Of a DNA stretch of 64,000 nt, positions 45,762 through 54,360 are shown piece after piece (the stretch's first letter is position 1; each line of letters starts with the position of its first letter). The position numbers and the translations under genes were made by a program. Source of the stretch: CBDFNC01 sp965249895 (GTDB lineage Bacteria; Pseudomonadota; Gammaproteobacteria; Enterobacterales; CBDFNC01); the NCBI GenBank assembly GCA_965249895.1, contig CBDFNC010000005.1, positions 1,550,001-1,614,000 on the forward strand, given 5' to 3'. The notes under the pieces were generated by a model that ran no database searches, was not told where the DNA came from, and saw nothing but the letters and a program-made list of their open reading frames with translations.

Positions 45762-46118
45762 ATGACAATAGAAATTACCAGCAAGCAAATCTCAATTACC
45801 ACCCCAATTCGCGAAAAGATCCAGTCTCGTTTTGAAAAATTGGAGAAGATGCAAATTCCATTGATTAACCCCCATGTGATCATCACCAAGGAGCCGAAAG
45901 GGGTTAAGATAGAGGCGTCGATTAGTATCCCCAGCGGCAAGCTTTTTGCGCAAGCTGAACACGATGATTTATATGCTGCCATTACCCTGTTGGGCCAAAA
46001 ACTGGAGCGCCAACTAAATAAGCACCTGCACAAGCCGGAAGCACGACGCGGCAGCGAGAGCATTAAGCGTCAAAATGAAACGCCGGTAGAACCGATAGAA
46101 GAAGAGGAAGTAGCCTAA
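45762..46118 (+). CDS. raiA: Ribosome-associated inhibitor RaiA (short HPF family)
   Basis: The 118-residue protein begins MTIEITSKQISITTPIREKI and has the beta-alpha-beta fold of YfiA/HPF, ending in an acidic tail (VEPIEEEEVA) that marks RaiA-type rather than HPF. It binds 70S ribosomes in stationary phase. Position upstream of pheA matches E. coli (raiA-pheL-pheA). A terminator follows at 46126-46150. Confidence 0.9.
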   Translation: MTIEITSKQISITTPIREKIQSRFEKLEKMQIPLINPHVIITKEPKGVKIEASISIPSGKLFAQAEHDDLYAAITLLGQKLERQLNKHLHKPEARRGSESIKRQNETPVEPIEEEEVA

Positions 46119-46125
46119 TACCTCA

Positions 46126-46150
46126 GGAGCGCAGTCGATCTCTGCGCTCC
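46126..46150 (+). terminator. raiA terminator
   Basis: Perfect 9-bp stem GGAGCGCAG-N7-CTGCGCTCC; only a weak T run follows. Confidence 0.7.
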
Positions 46151-46179
46151 TTGACAGTTTTAACTTATCGCTTTAAATT
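46151..46179 (+). promoter_or_regulatory. pheA promoter
   Basis: TTGACA (46151-46156), 17-bp spacer, TAAATT (46174-46179). It lies directly after the raiA terminator and before the leader. Confidence 0.65.
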
Positions 46180-46193
46180 GCCAGTTACGTAAT

Positions 46194-46292
46194 ATGATTA
46201 TCCCTTTTTTATCTTCTTAATTTTCTCTTGAAAATCGGGATAATTAAAAACCTGAACAAAATACAAAAACCTCCCATGACGGAGGTTTTTTT
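46194..46292 (+). promoter_or_regulatory. pheL: pheA leader with terminator-like attenuator; pheL frame disrupted
   Basis: A strong terminator (AAAAACCTCC-CATGAC-GGAGGTTTTTTT, 46265-46292) lies between promoter and pheA, as in attenuation. ATG 46194 gives only MIIPFLSS. One added T in the T6 run at 46205-46210 would give a Phe-rich MIIPFFIFLIFS. The Phe-rich frame exists but has no start of its own. Confidence 0.55.
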
Positions 46293-46327
46293 ATCTATTT
46301 TGTTTGAGAAAAGCCGAGGACAGCCAA

Positions 46328-48310
46328 ATGGCATCTCTTGATGAAATAAGAAAAACCATCACTGTATTGGACAGTGAGTTACTTAACTTACTGGCAAAAA
46401 GAAAGCACATCGCCATTGAGGTGGCTAAAAGCAAGAAAGAAAACCCCAGACCCGTCAGAGATCAAATTAGAGAGCAGGAGTTACTGGTCCGCCTGATCAA
46501 TCAAGGGAACAAGCTGGGATTAGACTCCCATTATGTTACCCAAATCTATCACACTATTCTGGAAGACTCGGTGCGTTCCCAGCAGGCTTATCTGCAAAAG
46601 CTGGTCAATCCAGCAGCCCAGGTCCCCACAGTCCGGATTGCTTTCGTTGGCAACTCGGGGTCAGACAGCAGCCTGGCCAGCCAAAAGTATTTTACTCGGT
46701 ACGGAAATGAACTGGTCGAACTTGGCTGTACCAACTATAGCGATGTGGTTCAGCAGGTAGAATCCGGACAGGCTGATTATGGTGTATTACCCATAGAAAA
46801 TACCAGCTCAGGCAGTATTAATGAGGTGTTCGACCTGCTACAACACACCAGCTTGTTTATTGTTGGCGAGCAAAACTTAAAAATTGAGCATAGTATTTTG
46901 GCCGCGCCAGGCACCGAACTATCCCAAATTGATACTCTGTATGGCCACCCTCAGGTGTTTGAACAATGCAGCCATTACCTCAATAAACAGGAAAATATAA
47001 CCCTTACGTTCTGTGACAGCACAGCCAATGCCATGGAAACTGCCGCCAACTTCAACTCTGCTAAAGTAGCGGCCCTAGGTTGTCCCGACACAAGTAAAGC
47101 ATTTGGCCTGCAAGCGTTACGCAAGGACATAACCAATCAAAAAGAGAACTATAGCCGCTTTATTATTGTCGCGCGAAAAGCCATCGATGTGGCGTTACAA
47201 GTTCCGGCAAAAACCAGCATAGTCATAGCTACTGGCCAAACTGCAGGTGCCTTGGTTGAAGCTCTTATGGTGTTACGGGACAAGAATATCCCCATGACCA
47301 AATTAGAGTCTCGTCCTATGTTGGGTAACCCTTGGGAAGAGTCATTTTATATTGACCTGGCCGCCAACTTAAATTCTCCGGCACTTCAGGATGCCCTGGC
47401 CAAACTGAGAAGCCTCACTCGGTATGTAAAAATCCTCGGTTGCTACCCCAGCGCAGAGGTCGCGCCAACCCTAGTACCGGTAGCTGAAATGGCCAAAGCA
47501 AAATCAGTGTCCGAGAAAAAACCACACCTAAATGGGTTATCTGAAAAAGCGAACGCTACATCTGCCTCCAAGATTAACGTGCGAAACATTGAAATTGGCG
47601 GCCCAAACTTCGTCACTATCGCTGGCCCCAGAGCAGTAGAAACGCCGGCATTGGCACTTGAATGTGCGAAACAAATTAAGGAATTTGGCGGCGAAGTTAT
47701 TTTTGGCGGCGCATTTAATCAGGAAACGTCCAGCGCCGGTAGTTGGGGGGCAAAATATCAGGGTCTGACAGATCTGGTGAACGCAGCGGAACACTACAAG
47801 CTACCCACTCTGGCCGAAGTAAGCCAAACAAACCAAGTCCAGAAAGTAGCTGAACAAGCGGACCTGATGTTTATTCGTGGCGAACAAATGTTTCAGTTGG
47901 AATTACTGCAAGCGGTCGGCAAGGTGAACAAACCCGTTGTTTTGAGTAGACACCCAAAGGCCAGCATTCAGCAGTGGCTGGATGCCGCCCATATGATCCA
48001 GCAGCAAGGGAACCAGCAAGTCGTGCTGTGTGAATCTGGTATTCATACTCCAGACCAAGGGGTTACCTTGGATCTCACAGCATTAACAGGTTTGAAAACT
48101 AAAACCGAGCTGCCCGTATTAATCAACCTGAGTTACGTGCTGACGCAGCCGGAAATATTAGCGCCTTTGGTCCAGACAGCGCAAACCCTGGGCGCCAACG
48201 GTGTCATCATAGAAACGCACCCAGCACCTGAACATGCGCAGGGGTCAGGACCAAAACAAACTAGCCTGTCTCAATTTACCTCGCTAATGTCTCAACTGTT
48301 TAGCAGGTAG
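46328..48310 (+). CDS. pheA: PheA: chorismate mutase-prephenate dehydratase-ACT fused to a DAHP-synthase-like domain
   Basis: The 660-residue protein has four parts: AroQ chorismate mutase (about 1-92), prephenate dehydratase (about 102-285; the TRF motif is SRF in ENYSRFIIV), an ACT domain (about 296-378) with the Phe-binding motifs GALVEAL and ESRP, then a linker and a C-terminal region of about 240 residues (420-660) like type I-beta DAHP synthase/KDO8P synthase. E. coli PheA ends right after the ACT domain. In the extra domain, AGPCSVE is AGPRAVE, KRG is SRH, ERGIRT is ESGIHT, and DPSH is NLSY, while ETHP is kept; the catalytic metal and PEP ligands look lost. ATG 46328 has GAGG upstream; the TTG at 46304 is less likely. 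Confidence 0.9.
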   Translation: MASLDEIRKTITVLDSELLNLLAKRKHIAIEVAKSKKENPRPVRDQIREQELLVRLINQGNKLGLDSHYVTQIYHTILEDSVRSQQAYLQKLVNPAAQVPTVRIAFVGNSGSDSSLASQKYFTRYGNELVELGCTNYSDVVQQVESGQADYGVLPIENTSSGSINEVFDLLQHTSLFIVGEQNLKIEHSILAAPGTELSQIDTLYGHPQVFEQCSHYLNKQENITLTFCDSTANAMETAANFNSAKVAALGCPDTSKAFGLQALRKDITNQKENYSRFIIVARKAIDVALQVPAKTSIVIATGQTAGALVEALMVLRDKNIPMTKLESRPMLGNPWEESFYIDLAANLNSPALQDALAKLRSLTRYVKILGCYPSAEVAPTLVPVAEMAKAKSVSEKKPHLNGLSEKANATSASKINVRNIEIGGPNFVTIAGPRAVETPALALECAKQIKEFGGEVIFGGAFNQETSSAGSWGAKYQGLTDLVNAAEHYKLPTLAEVSQTNQVQKVAEQADLMFIRGEQMFQLELLQAVGKVNKPVVLSRHPKASIQQWLDAAHMIQQQGNQQVVLCESGIHTPDQGVTLDLTALTGLKTKTELPVLINLSYVLTQPEILAPLVQTAQTLGANGVIIETHPAPEHAQGSGPKQTSLSQFTSLMSQLFSR

Positions 48311-48448
48311 AAAGCCAAGGGGAGTTGATATTTCCTCCCCTTCTCTGCTCACGTCCAAACAAACAGCAAACAATCCCACCCACCACATTGACAACTGAGT
48401 CCTTACATAGTTAAGTTGGGCTTTGTTTTCTCTGGATGGTGATCCGAA

Positions 48449-49192
48449 TTGAAAAAAGCCATCGGTATACTGGTTTTCCTCCCCCTGCTTTCCTGGGCAG
48501 AGCATGGCCCTGAGCCTAGTTATTGTGAAAAAACTCTGGGTTATGATATTTTTTACGGGCGCCAGCTAATAGGCTCCATGGAGCGCCATTTAATGTGGCA
48601 GGGACTGCTTGCTGACATTCATTCCACCGGTGAACTCTCCGTCGCATTTTTCAAAGGCAACGGAGAGCAAAATACCCGTATCTACTGGAGTACGCAACAA
48701 CGGAAGTTTCTTACCAAACAGTTTAGCCGCCAGGTCAGGGGCTTTAATACCAGCTCCACAGAGGCCAAATTCAGTCCGGATGGAAAAGTCAGTACAGTGA
48801 CCCATCAGGGAAAGCAATCCGAGTATAAAGAAACTGAAGGCCCTATCGTCGATGTCGAGGCGCTGGTATCGCAAATGCGTCAACATCTGATCTCAGGTGA
48901 CAACAAGTTTGACTTCCGTCTCCAGCAACCCAAGAAAATTTCCCACTATTATTTTGCTGTACAAAGCACAGAAAAGTTATCCACTCACTTTGGCAAACTG
49001 AATACAGTGAAGGTAGTGCAAACCAATAAAACCGACCGCCAGCTAATTCTGTGGTTTTCGCCTGAACTGGATTATCAATTAGTTAAAGCTCACTACCTGC
49101 GCAATATTCTGGATATCAGGGGAGAGCTGGTTAGTCAAACGACATCATGTAATAGCACTCGAGCAGCCTTTAACAAACGCGCTAAAAAATGA
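48449..49192 (+). CDS. DUF3108-like secreted protein
   Basis: The 247-residue protein has an N-terminal signal peptide (KKAIGILVFLPLLSWA) and pattern FYGRQLIGSMERHLMWQG...ADIHSTGELSVAFFKGNG, like DUF3108 periplasmic proteins that fold as beta-sheet. The pairs YWFSPELDYQLVKAHYL and the C-terminal Cys support a periplasmic location. It starts with TTG, with no strong ribosome binding site; no other Met precedes the signal peptide. Function unknown. Confidence 0.65.
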   Translation: MKKAIGILVFLPLLSWAEHGPEPSYCEKTLGYDIFYGRQLIGSMERHLMWQGLLADIHSTGELSVAFFKGNGEQNTRIYWSTQQRKFLTKQFSRQVRGFNTSSTEAKFSPDGKVSTVTHQGKQSEYKETEGPIVDVEALVSQMRQHLISGDNKFDFRLQQPKKISHYYFAVQSTEKLSTHFGKLNTVKVVQTNKTDRQLILWFSPELDYQLVKAHYLRNILDIRGELVSQTTSCNSTRAAFNKRAKK

Positions 49193-49202
49193 CAAAAAGA
49201 AA

Positions 49203-49223
49203 GGGGCTGAGCGCCCCTATTTT
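49203..49223 (+). terminator. Terminator after the DUF3108-like gene
   Basis: AGGGGC-TGAG-CGCCCCT, 6-7 bp stem, followed by ATTTTGTATTT. Confidence 0.7.
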
Positions 49224-49228
49224 GTATT

Positions 49229-49491
49229 TATACCCAAGCTGCTTGGGAATACAGGGTTCAGCAAGTCGAGAAGTGACCGGGTTCAAGGCATAAAGCCGAT
49301 GGTCTAGTCTTCTACATCAAGGTTTTATAACGCCGAAGAGGGTTGCTTCTCGTCTTGCCCGAAGGGAGCTCAGCCAAAAAGTCAGCACTGCGTGCAGCGC
49401 TTGAAAAGGGAATGCCATTCCCTGCTCGCTGCGCCTTGTTCTGACATCCTGCCTGAGCTCTGAGTCTGCATTTTCAAGTAGTTTGGGTATA
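49229..49491. repeat. MITE-like element with TATACCCAA terminal inverted repeats
   Basis: The ends TATACCCAAGCTGCTTGG and CAAGTAGTTTGGGTATA are inverted, and the 263-bp interior has no gene. Ends of this type (TATACCCAA..CTT) are dispersed in Vibrio and Alteromonadales genomes. Confidence 0.6.
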
Positions 49492-49509
49492 TAACATCAA
49501 ACTAAACCA

Positions 49510-50640
49510 TCAATCTTGATAGTGGCGGCTGTCATTCGCCTGCTGCAGTAAGGACTTACTTTCACGCATAAAGACTTGTGCATAATCGCCAAACCAATCA
49601 CTTACCTGGTTAAAGGACTGGATAAAAGCCTGTTTATCCCCCTTTTCCAACAGCGTTATCGCCTCACCAAATACCTGATGATAACGTTTAATCATCTCCA
49701 GGTTATCCTTGGACGAGAGGATAATATCCGCGTACAAAGACGGCTCCTGAGCGAACAAGCGCCCCACCATCGCCAGCTCCAGCCGGTAAATGGGTGAACT
49801 CAGCTCCAGTAGTTGTTTAATATCGGCGCCGACCTGAGTCAAGTGGGCGCCGTATACAAAACTGGTAAAGTGACGCAGCGCCTGGATCATCGTCATGGCT
49901 TCATCATGCTCCTGGGCTGTTGTCTGATACAGACGCGCACCCCAGATTTCCATCTGCTTGATAAGCCATTGATACTGCTCTGGCATTCTTCCATCACAGT
50001 AGGCGATGACTTGTTTGGCAAAGCTGGGTACATCCGGGCCAAACATAGGGTGTAACCCCACCACCGGTCCCTTATGTGTGTCCAGCATCGCCTTAAGGGG
50101 CCCCGACTTAGTACTGGTAATATCAACCAGAACACAGTCACTTGCCAACATATCCAGCTTACCGATAATTGCGTCGGTAATATCGATAGGAACCGCCACC
50201 AGCACCATACCCGCATCTTTTAATAGAGCGTCGGCATTATCCCAGTCGGCCTTTTCCAGCACATCAAGCTGGTACCCGGATAAAGACAGCATACTGACAA
50301 AAAGTTTACCCAGCTGACCGCCACCACCAATCACCACGATACGGCGCATCCCCGGGTTTACGGTTTTGAATCCGGAGTCTTTTTCACTGGCGTAAGACTC
50401 ACGCATAGTGCGTCTTAATACATCCTCAATAAGATCAGGTGGCACGCCTTGCTTCTGTGCTTCTTCCCGACGTTTAGCCAGCATAGCGGCTTCACGATCC
50501 GGTGCATAGATAGGCAGGCCGTGTTCGCTTTTCACTTCACCCACTTCAGTAACCAGCGCCAGCCGCTGGGCTAACAGCTCAACCAGTTGCTGGTCAACCT
50601 CATCAATACGATCTCTTAATTTATCAAGTGCCTGAACCAT
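49510..50640 (-). CDS. tyrA: TyrA: chorismate mutase-prephenate dehydrogenase
   Basis: The 376-residue bifunctional enzyme has an AroQ chorismate mutase (1-90: LRDRIDEVDQQLVELLAQR) and a prephenate dehydrogenase domain with the NAD loop VVIGGGGQLGKLF (about 105-117), LHPMFGPD (about 197-204) and HFTSFVYGAHL. It makes 4-hydroxyphenylpyruvate for tyrosine. Starts 5 bp after the aroF stop: an aroF-tyrA operon as in E. coli. The pheA gene lies nearby, convergent with it. Confidence 0.95.
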   Translation of the reverse strand: MVQALDKLRDRIDEVDQQLVELLAQRLALVTEVGEVKSEHGLPIYAPDREAAMLAKRREEAQKQGVPPDLIEDVLRRTMRESYASEKDSGFKTVNPGMRRIVVIGGGGQLGKLFVSMLSLSGYQLDVLEKADWDNADALLKDAGMVLVAVPIDITDAIIGKLDMLASDCVLVDITSTKSGPLKAMLDTHKGPVVGLHPMFGPDVPSFAKQVIAYCDGRMPEQYQWLIKQMEIWGARLYQTTAQEHDEAMTMIQALRHFTSFVYGAHLTQVGADIKQLLELSSPIYRLELAMVGRLFAQEPSLYADIILSSKDNLEMIKRYHQVFGEAITLLEKGDKQAFIQSFNQVSDWFGDYAQVFMRESKSLLQQANDSRHYQD

Positions 50641-50645
50641 AAGCG

Positions 50646-51716
50646 TTAAACCACTCGTTTTTTCAAATGTTCTGCAAGATCGGCGTAGGTCTTGCGCAAT
50701 AGTGTATCCGTGCTTTCCCAGTCGATACAGGCATCCGTTACTGACACACCATATTTCAATTGTTCACGGGGTAATTCAGAAGACTGGTTACCCGCATTGA
50801 TGTGGCTTTCCAGCATAATACCTATGATAGACTTATTGCCATCCTGGATCTGATGGATCACGTTTTCCGCTACCAGCGGCTGTAACTCATGATTTTTGTT
50901 TGAGTTCGCATGACTGCAATCCACCATCAAAGAAGGTTTCAGACCTGCTTTTTCCATTGCCTGTTCCGCCAACACGACATTGACTGAGTCGTAGTTTGGC
51001 TGCTTACCACCACGTAAAATCACATGGCCGTCAGGGTTACCCTGAGTCTGCAACAAGGCCACCTGCCCCTGTTGGTTTATTCCCATAAATCTATGCGGGG
51101 CGGCCGCTGATTGCGCCGCATTAATAGCTGTGGCCAGACTGCCATCTGTGCCATTTTTAAAGCCTACCGGCATAGAAAGGCCACTGGCCATTTCCCTGTG
51201 GGTTTGCGATTCGGTAGTACGTGCTCCGATAGCTGACCAGCTAAATAGCTCTGCCAAATACTGAGGACTAATAGGATCCAATGCTTCGGTAGCGACAGGA
51301 AGTTCCAGCTCCGCGACCCAGGCCAATAATTCACGTCCCAGGTGCAGGCCTGTTTCAACATCAAACGAGTTATCCATATGTGGGTCATTGATAAATCCCT
51401 TCCACCCGACGGTGGTGCGGGGCTTCTCAAAATAGACCCGCATTACGATATAGAGATTATCTTTAAATTCTTCATGCAATTTTTTCAGTCGGTAGGCATA
51501 GTCTTTGGCGGCATCTAAATCATGAACGGAACAAGGGCCACATACCACCAACAAGCGGTGATCCTTACCGTGAATAATATTCGAAATGGTTTGACGCGCA
51601 TCAGAAACGAATTCTAGTGCTTTATCTGTCACCGGCAGTTTTTTCTTTAACTCCGCCGGCGTAATTAACACCTGCTCCGAAGAAATATGAACGTTGTTTA
51701 GACTGTCTTTTTGCAT
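50646..51716 (-). CDS. aroF: DAHP synthase type I-alpha (AroF/AroG-like)
   Basis: The 356-residue enzyme catalyses the first step of the shikimate pathway, PEP + erythrose-4-P to DAHP. Signature: VVCGPCSVHD, VYFEKPRTTVGWKGFIND, GARTTESQTHREMASG, GGKQPNYD and MVDCSHANSNK; all catalytic residues look intact. The start ATG 51716 is chosen (MQKDSLNN); ATG 51728 is four codons upstream. It is the first gene of the aroF-tyrA operon and is probably feedback-controlled by Tyr, judged by operon position only. Confidence 0.94.
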   Translation of the reverse strand: MQKDSLNNVHISSEQVLITPAELKKKLPVTDKALEFVSDARQTISNIIHGKDHRLLVVCGPCSVHDLDAAKDYAYRLKKLHEEFKDNLYIVMRVYFEKPRTTVGWKGFINDPHMDNSFDVETGLHLGRELLAWVAELELPVATEALDPISPQYLAELFSWSAIGARTTESQTHREMASGLSMPVGFKNGTDGSLATAINAAQSAAAPHRFMGINQQGQVALLQTQGNPDGHVILRGGKQPNYDSVNVVLAEQAMEKAGLKPSLMVDCSHANSNKNHELQPLVAENVIHQIQDGNKSIIGIMLESHINAGNQSSELPREQLKYGVSVTDACIDWESTDTLLRKTYADLAEHLKKRVV

Positions 51717-51728
51717 GAGTGATCCCAC

Positions 51729-52141
51729 CTACTTATTGAGATATTAAATTAACTAAGCCGTTAGGCCCTTGAACGTTCCTCGCCAGTCCGACACCAGCGA
51801 AGATGCAACCAAGTTCACAAAATACCAATCAAAGGGGGATTTGCAAGTCTGAAATGGTTTTTCTTACAAATACGGCACAATATGTACCTAATTTATGCTG
51901 AAGTGGCTACATATAGCCAATTAATATGCTGTGTCACGCCAGCTTTTACCTTGTTCCTGTCAGCATTGAGATTAAACACAAAACTCTTATTCCTTTGTCC
52001 TTATCCTAGCTCACAGCTGGTTTGAGATAATAAAACTGGCGCCGAAAACCTCGGTCAAACCACTACTTTTGCCTCTTTCACTCTAAGGCTGCGACAGAGT
52101 GCTAAAAACTGATTGTTTTGTTCTCTTGCTACGACTGAAGA
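51729..52141. other. Upstream region of aroF
   Basis: 413 bases without a gene. It is expected to hold the aroF promoter and possibly TyrR boxes; I see no convincing TGTAAA-N6-TTTACA match. Confidence 0.5.
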
Positions 52142-52441
52142 CTAAAGAGGAATTTTCATCTCCTGAATACATTCAGAACTCGTCAGCGGCTCGCCCATCA
52201 TCTCATCACAAGTCAGATCCAATTTGAGGGTCACCTCTTTAACTCCCAGCTTCATTAACTGGGTTTTAGCTTCAATCAGGCTGTTAAAATGTACCGGGTT
52301 AGTATGTTTGTCAGTCAGTAGTTCCGTTTTATTGTGAATTTTGATTTCAACCTGATAACAAGCAGATTCCGAATAGGTCCATAGCAGGCACTCTGGATGA
52401 GCACCACTTCGTATCCAACCTTTTAACTGATTAGCTTGCAT
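52142..52441 (-). CDS. DUF6482-like small protein
   Basis: The 99-residue soluble protein has a two-strand pattern (VEIKIHNKTELLTDKHTNPV) and a terminal EMMGEP like DUF6482 proteins. Function unknown; it stands alone between aroF and fabV. The family call is from memory. Confidence 0.5.
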   Translation of the reverse strand: MQANQLKGWIRSGAHPECLLWTYSESACYQVEIKIHNKTELLTDKHTNPVHFNSLIEAKTQLMKLGVKEVTLKLDLTCDEMMGEPLTSSECIQEMKIPL

Positions 52442-52567
52442 AACAACTCCTTAAAAAGGATGCCTTAACCTATTAATTTTAGCTGTCATAGTCGATAAAG
52501 AGGAATTATAAGCAGGAAATACAGAAAGGGTTTTGCTACGCCAGAGCGGCGCAACAAAACAAAGCAA

Positions 52568-53770
52568 TTACAGCTCGATGCAATCGAATGAGACTAGCGT
52601 CGCTACATCCGCATCGTAGTCGATAGTTTCAACGCCAAAACCAAACAGCTTAAGGAACTCGTCCTTATAGTCCTGGTAGTCGGTCAGCTCGAACAGGTTT
52701 TCTGTGGTTATTTGCGGCCACAGCTCTTTACAGGCGTTTTGTACATCTTCTTTAAGCTCCCAATCATCAAGCCTTAAACGACGCGTTTCATCGGTTTCGG
52801 CCACTGAGCCATCCGCTTTATACAGCTGGGAATCAAACAAACGATAAATCTGCTCCATACAGCCTTCATGTAAACCTTTTGCACGCATGATCTTAAATAC
52901 CATGGATAAGTACAAAGGCATCACAGGGATCGCTGCACTCGCCTGGGTCACAACACTTTTCTGTACTGATACGTAGGCTTCGCCGCCATTCACCGCCAGT
53001 TTCGCATGTATCGCGGCGGAAGCTCTGTCTAAGTCTTCTTTGGCTTTACCCAGTGCGCCATGCCAGTATATCGGCCAAGTCAATTCTGCACCGATATAAG
53101 AATAAGCAACGGTTTTGGCACCATCCGCCAATACACCCGCCTCTTCCAGCGCTTGCATCCAAAGCTCCCAATCCTGGCCACCCATCACGGTTACAGTATT
53201 TTGGATCTCTTCTTCAGTCGCAGGCTCTACCGAGGCTTCAACAATGATGTTTTTATTGGTATCGATAGCCGTTGATGAATATGCTTCACCTATTGGCTTC
53301 AGGCTGGAGCGAATTACTTCGCCAGTATCAGGTAACTTACGAACCGGGGCGGCAACCGAATACACTACCAGGTCGATTTGACCCAGATCTTGTTTAATCA
53401 GTTCGATGGCTTTCGCTTTTGCATCGTGAGAAAACGCATCGCCATTAATACTTTTGGCATACAAACCTGCGTCATGGGCTCGTTTGTCGAATGCCGCAGC
53501 ATTGTACCAACCTGCTGTACCCGATTTTTTTTCTGTCGCCGGTTTCTCATAAAAAACACCAATGGTCGCAGCACCCGAGCCAAATGCAGCGCTAATACGG
53601 GATGACATGCCGTATCCTGCCGATGAACCAATGACGAGCACACGTTTAGGACCGTTTTTAATCTCGCCTTTTGCTTTAGTGTATTCGATTTGTTGTTTAA
53701 TATTGGCATCGCATCCTAGCGGATGAGCAGTGGTACAAATAAACCCACGGATCTTAGGTTTGATTATCAT
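52568..53770 (-). CDS. fabV: Enoyl-ACP reductase FabV
   Basis: The 400-residue FabV has IIKPKIRGFICTTAHPLGC at the N-terminus, the dinucleotide-binding motif VLVIGSSAGYGMSSRI (about 44-59), VVYSVAAPVRK and the catalytic Tyr and Lys of the Y-x8-K motif in WPIYWHGALGKAKEDL (about 233-248). It completes fatty-acid elongation with NADH and, unlike FabI, resists triclosan. Full length. Confidence 0.96.
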   Translation of the reverse strand: MIIKPKIRGFICTTAHPLGCDANIKQQIEYTKAKGEIKNGPKRVLVIGSSAGYGMSSRISAAFGSGAATIGVFYEKPATEKKSGTAGWYNAAAFDKRAHDAGLYAKSINGDAFSHDAKAKAIELIKQDLGQIDLVVYSVAAPVRKLPDTGEVIRSSLKPIGEAYSSTAIDTNKNIIVEASVEPATEEEIQNTVTVMGGQDWELWMQALEEAGVLADGAKTVAYSYIGAELTWPIYWHGALGKAKEDLDRASAAIHAKLAVNGGEAYVSVQKSVVTQASAAIPVMPLYLSMVFKIMRAKGLHEGCMEQIYRLFDSQLYKADGSVAETDETRRLRLDDWELKEDVQNACKELWPQITTENLFELTDYQDYKDEFLKLFGFGVETIDYDADVATLVSFDCIEL

Positions 53771-53922
53771 CTTAGTCTCTTGGCTACACTGAATTTATTG
53801 CGCCTAAAGATACCCTATTTGCTCTGAGTTCCAAAAGATATTTTCTATTTATGCGTTAACCTTAATAAGGGATAAATAGGAAAAATAAGTAATTCCTCGA
53901 TCTACTTAAACCGCCTCTACTG

Positions 53923-54360
53923 TTAGTCTCCACTCTCATTTTGATGACTGCCTAAATAGTTCAACAATTCGCCTTGTCCAATCAATCCAAGGTAGCTGCC
54001 TTTGTCTCCCAACACCGCCACCTCTTTTAGCCCCTGGCGTAAGATACGTCGCTGTACCTGAGATGCATCTTCGTTGGGAGATACAGTGGGAACATTACGA
54101 TCCATCACTTGGTGCATTTTTTTCTTTAAGGTGGTTTTATCTCTTTCTAACTCAGCCACTGTATCCAGATAAGGGCTGATAGCCAGGTTATAGCTTTCTC
54201 GCTTAACGACACCGTAAAAACGCCCTTCCTCCAGTACGATTAAATAGTCAGTTTCAGTGTTGCCAAACAGCTCTCTCGCAACAACTAATGAGTCATCCAA
54301 TTCAACATTAGGTACATCAACATTCATCAAGGGCAGGATCAAACTTTCAGGAATATCCAT
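53923..54360 (-). pseudogene. CBS-pair C-terminus of an ISAs1-split GGDEF-EAL gene
   Basis: The 145-residue frame has two CBS motifs (VELDDSLVVARELF...DYLIVLEEGRFYGVVKRE and MDRNVPTVSPNEDASQVQRRIL...VLGDKGSYLGLIGQGEL). Its first ~11 codons (MDIPESLILP) lie in the left end of ISAs1, and its next codons read on from the 55598-55683 segment when the IS is removed. So it is the C-terminal part of the protein at 55684-58050, not a free gene. The IS gives it an ATG, and it could be expressed alone. Confidence 0.75.

Noticed and set aside
45488..46063. Long minus-strand frame over raiA
   Set aside because: It lies opposite the well-conserved raiA gene and shows no recognisable domain.
51840..51960. 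TyrR boxes upstream of aroF
   Set aside because: TGTACC...TTTATG-like bases exist but none fits TGTAAA-N6-TTTACA well enough to call.
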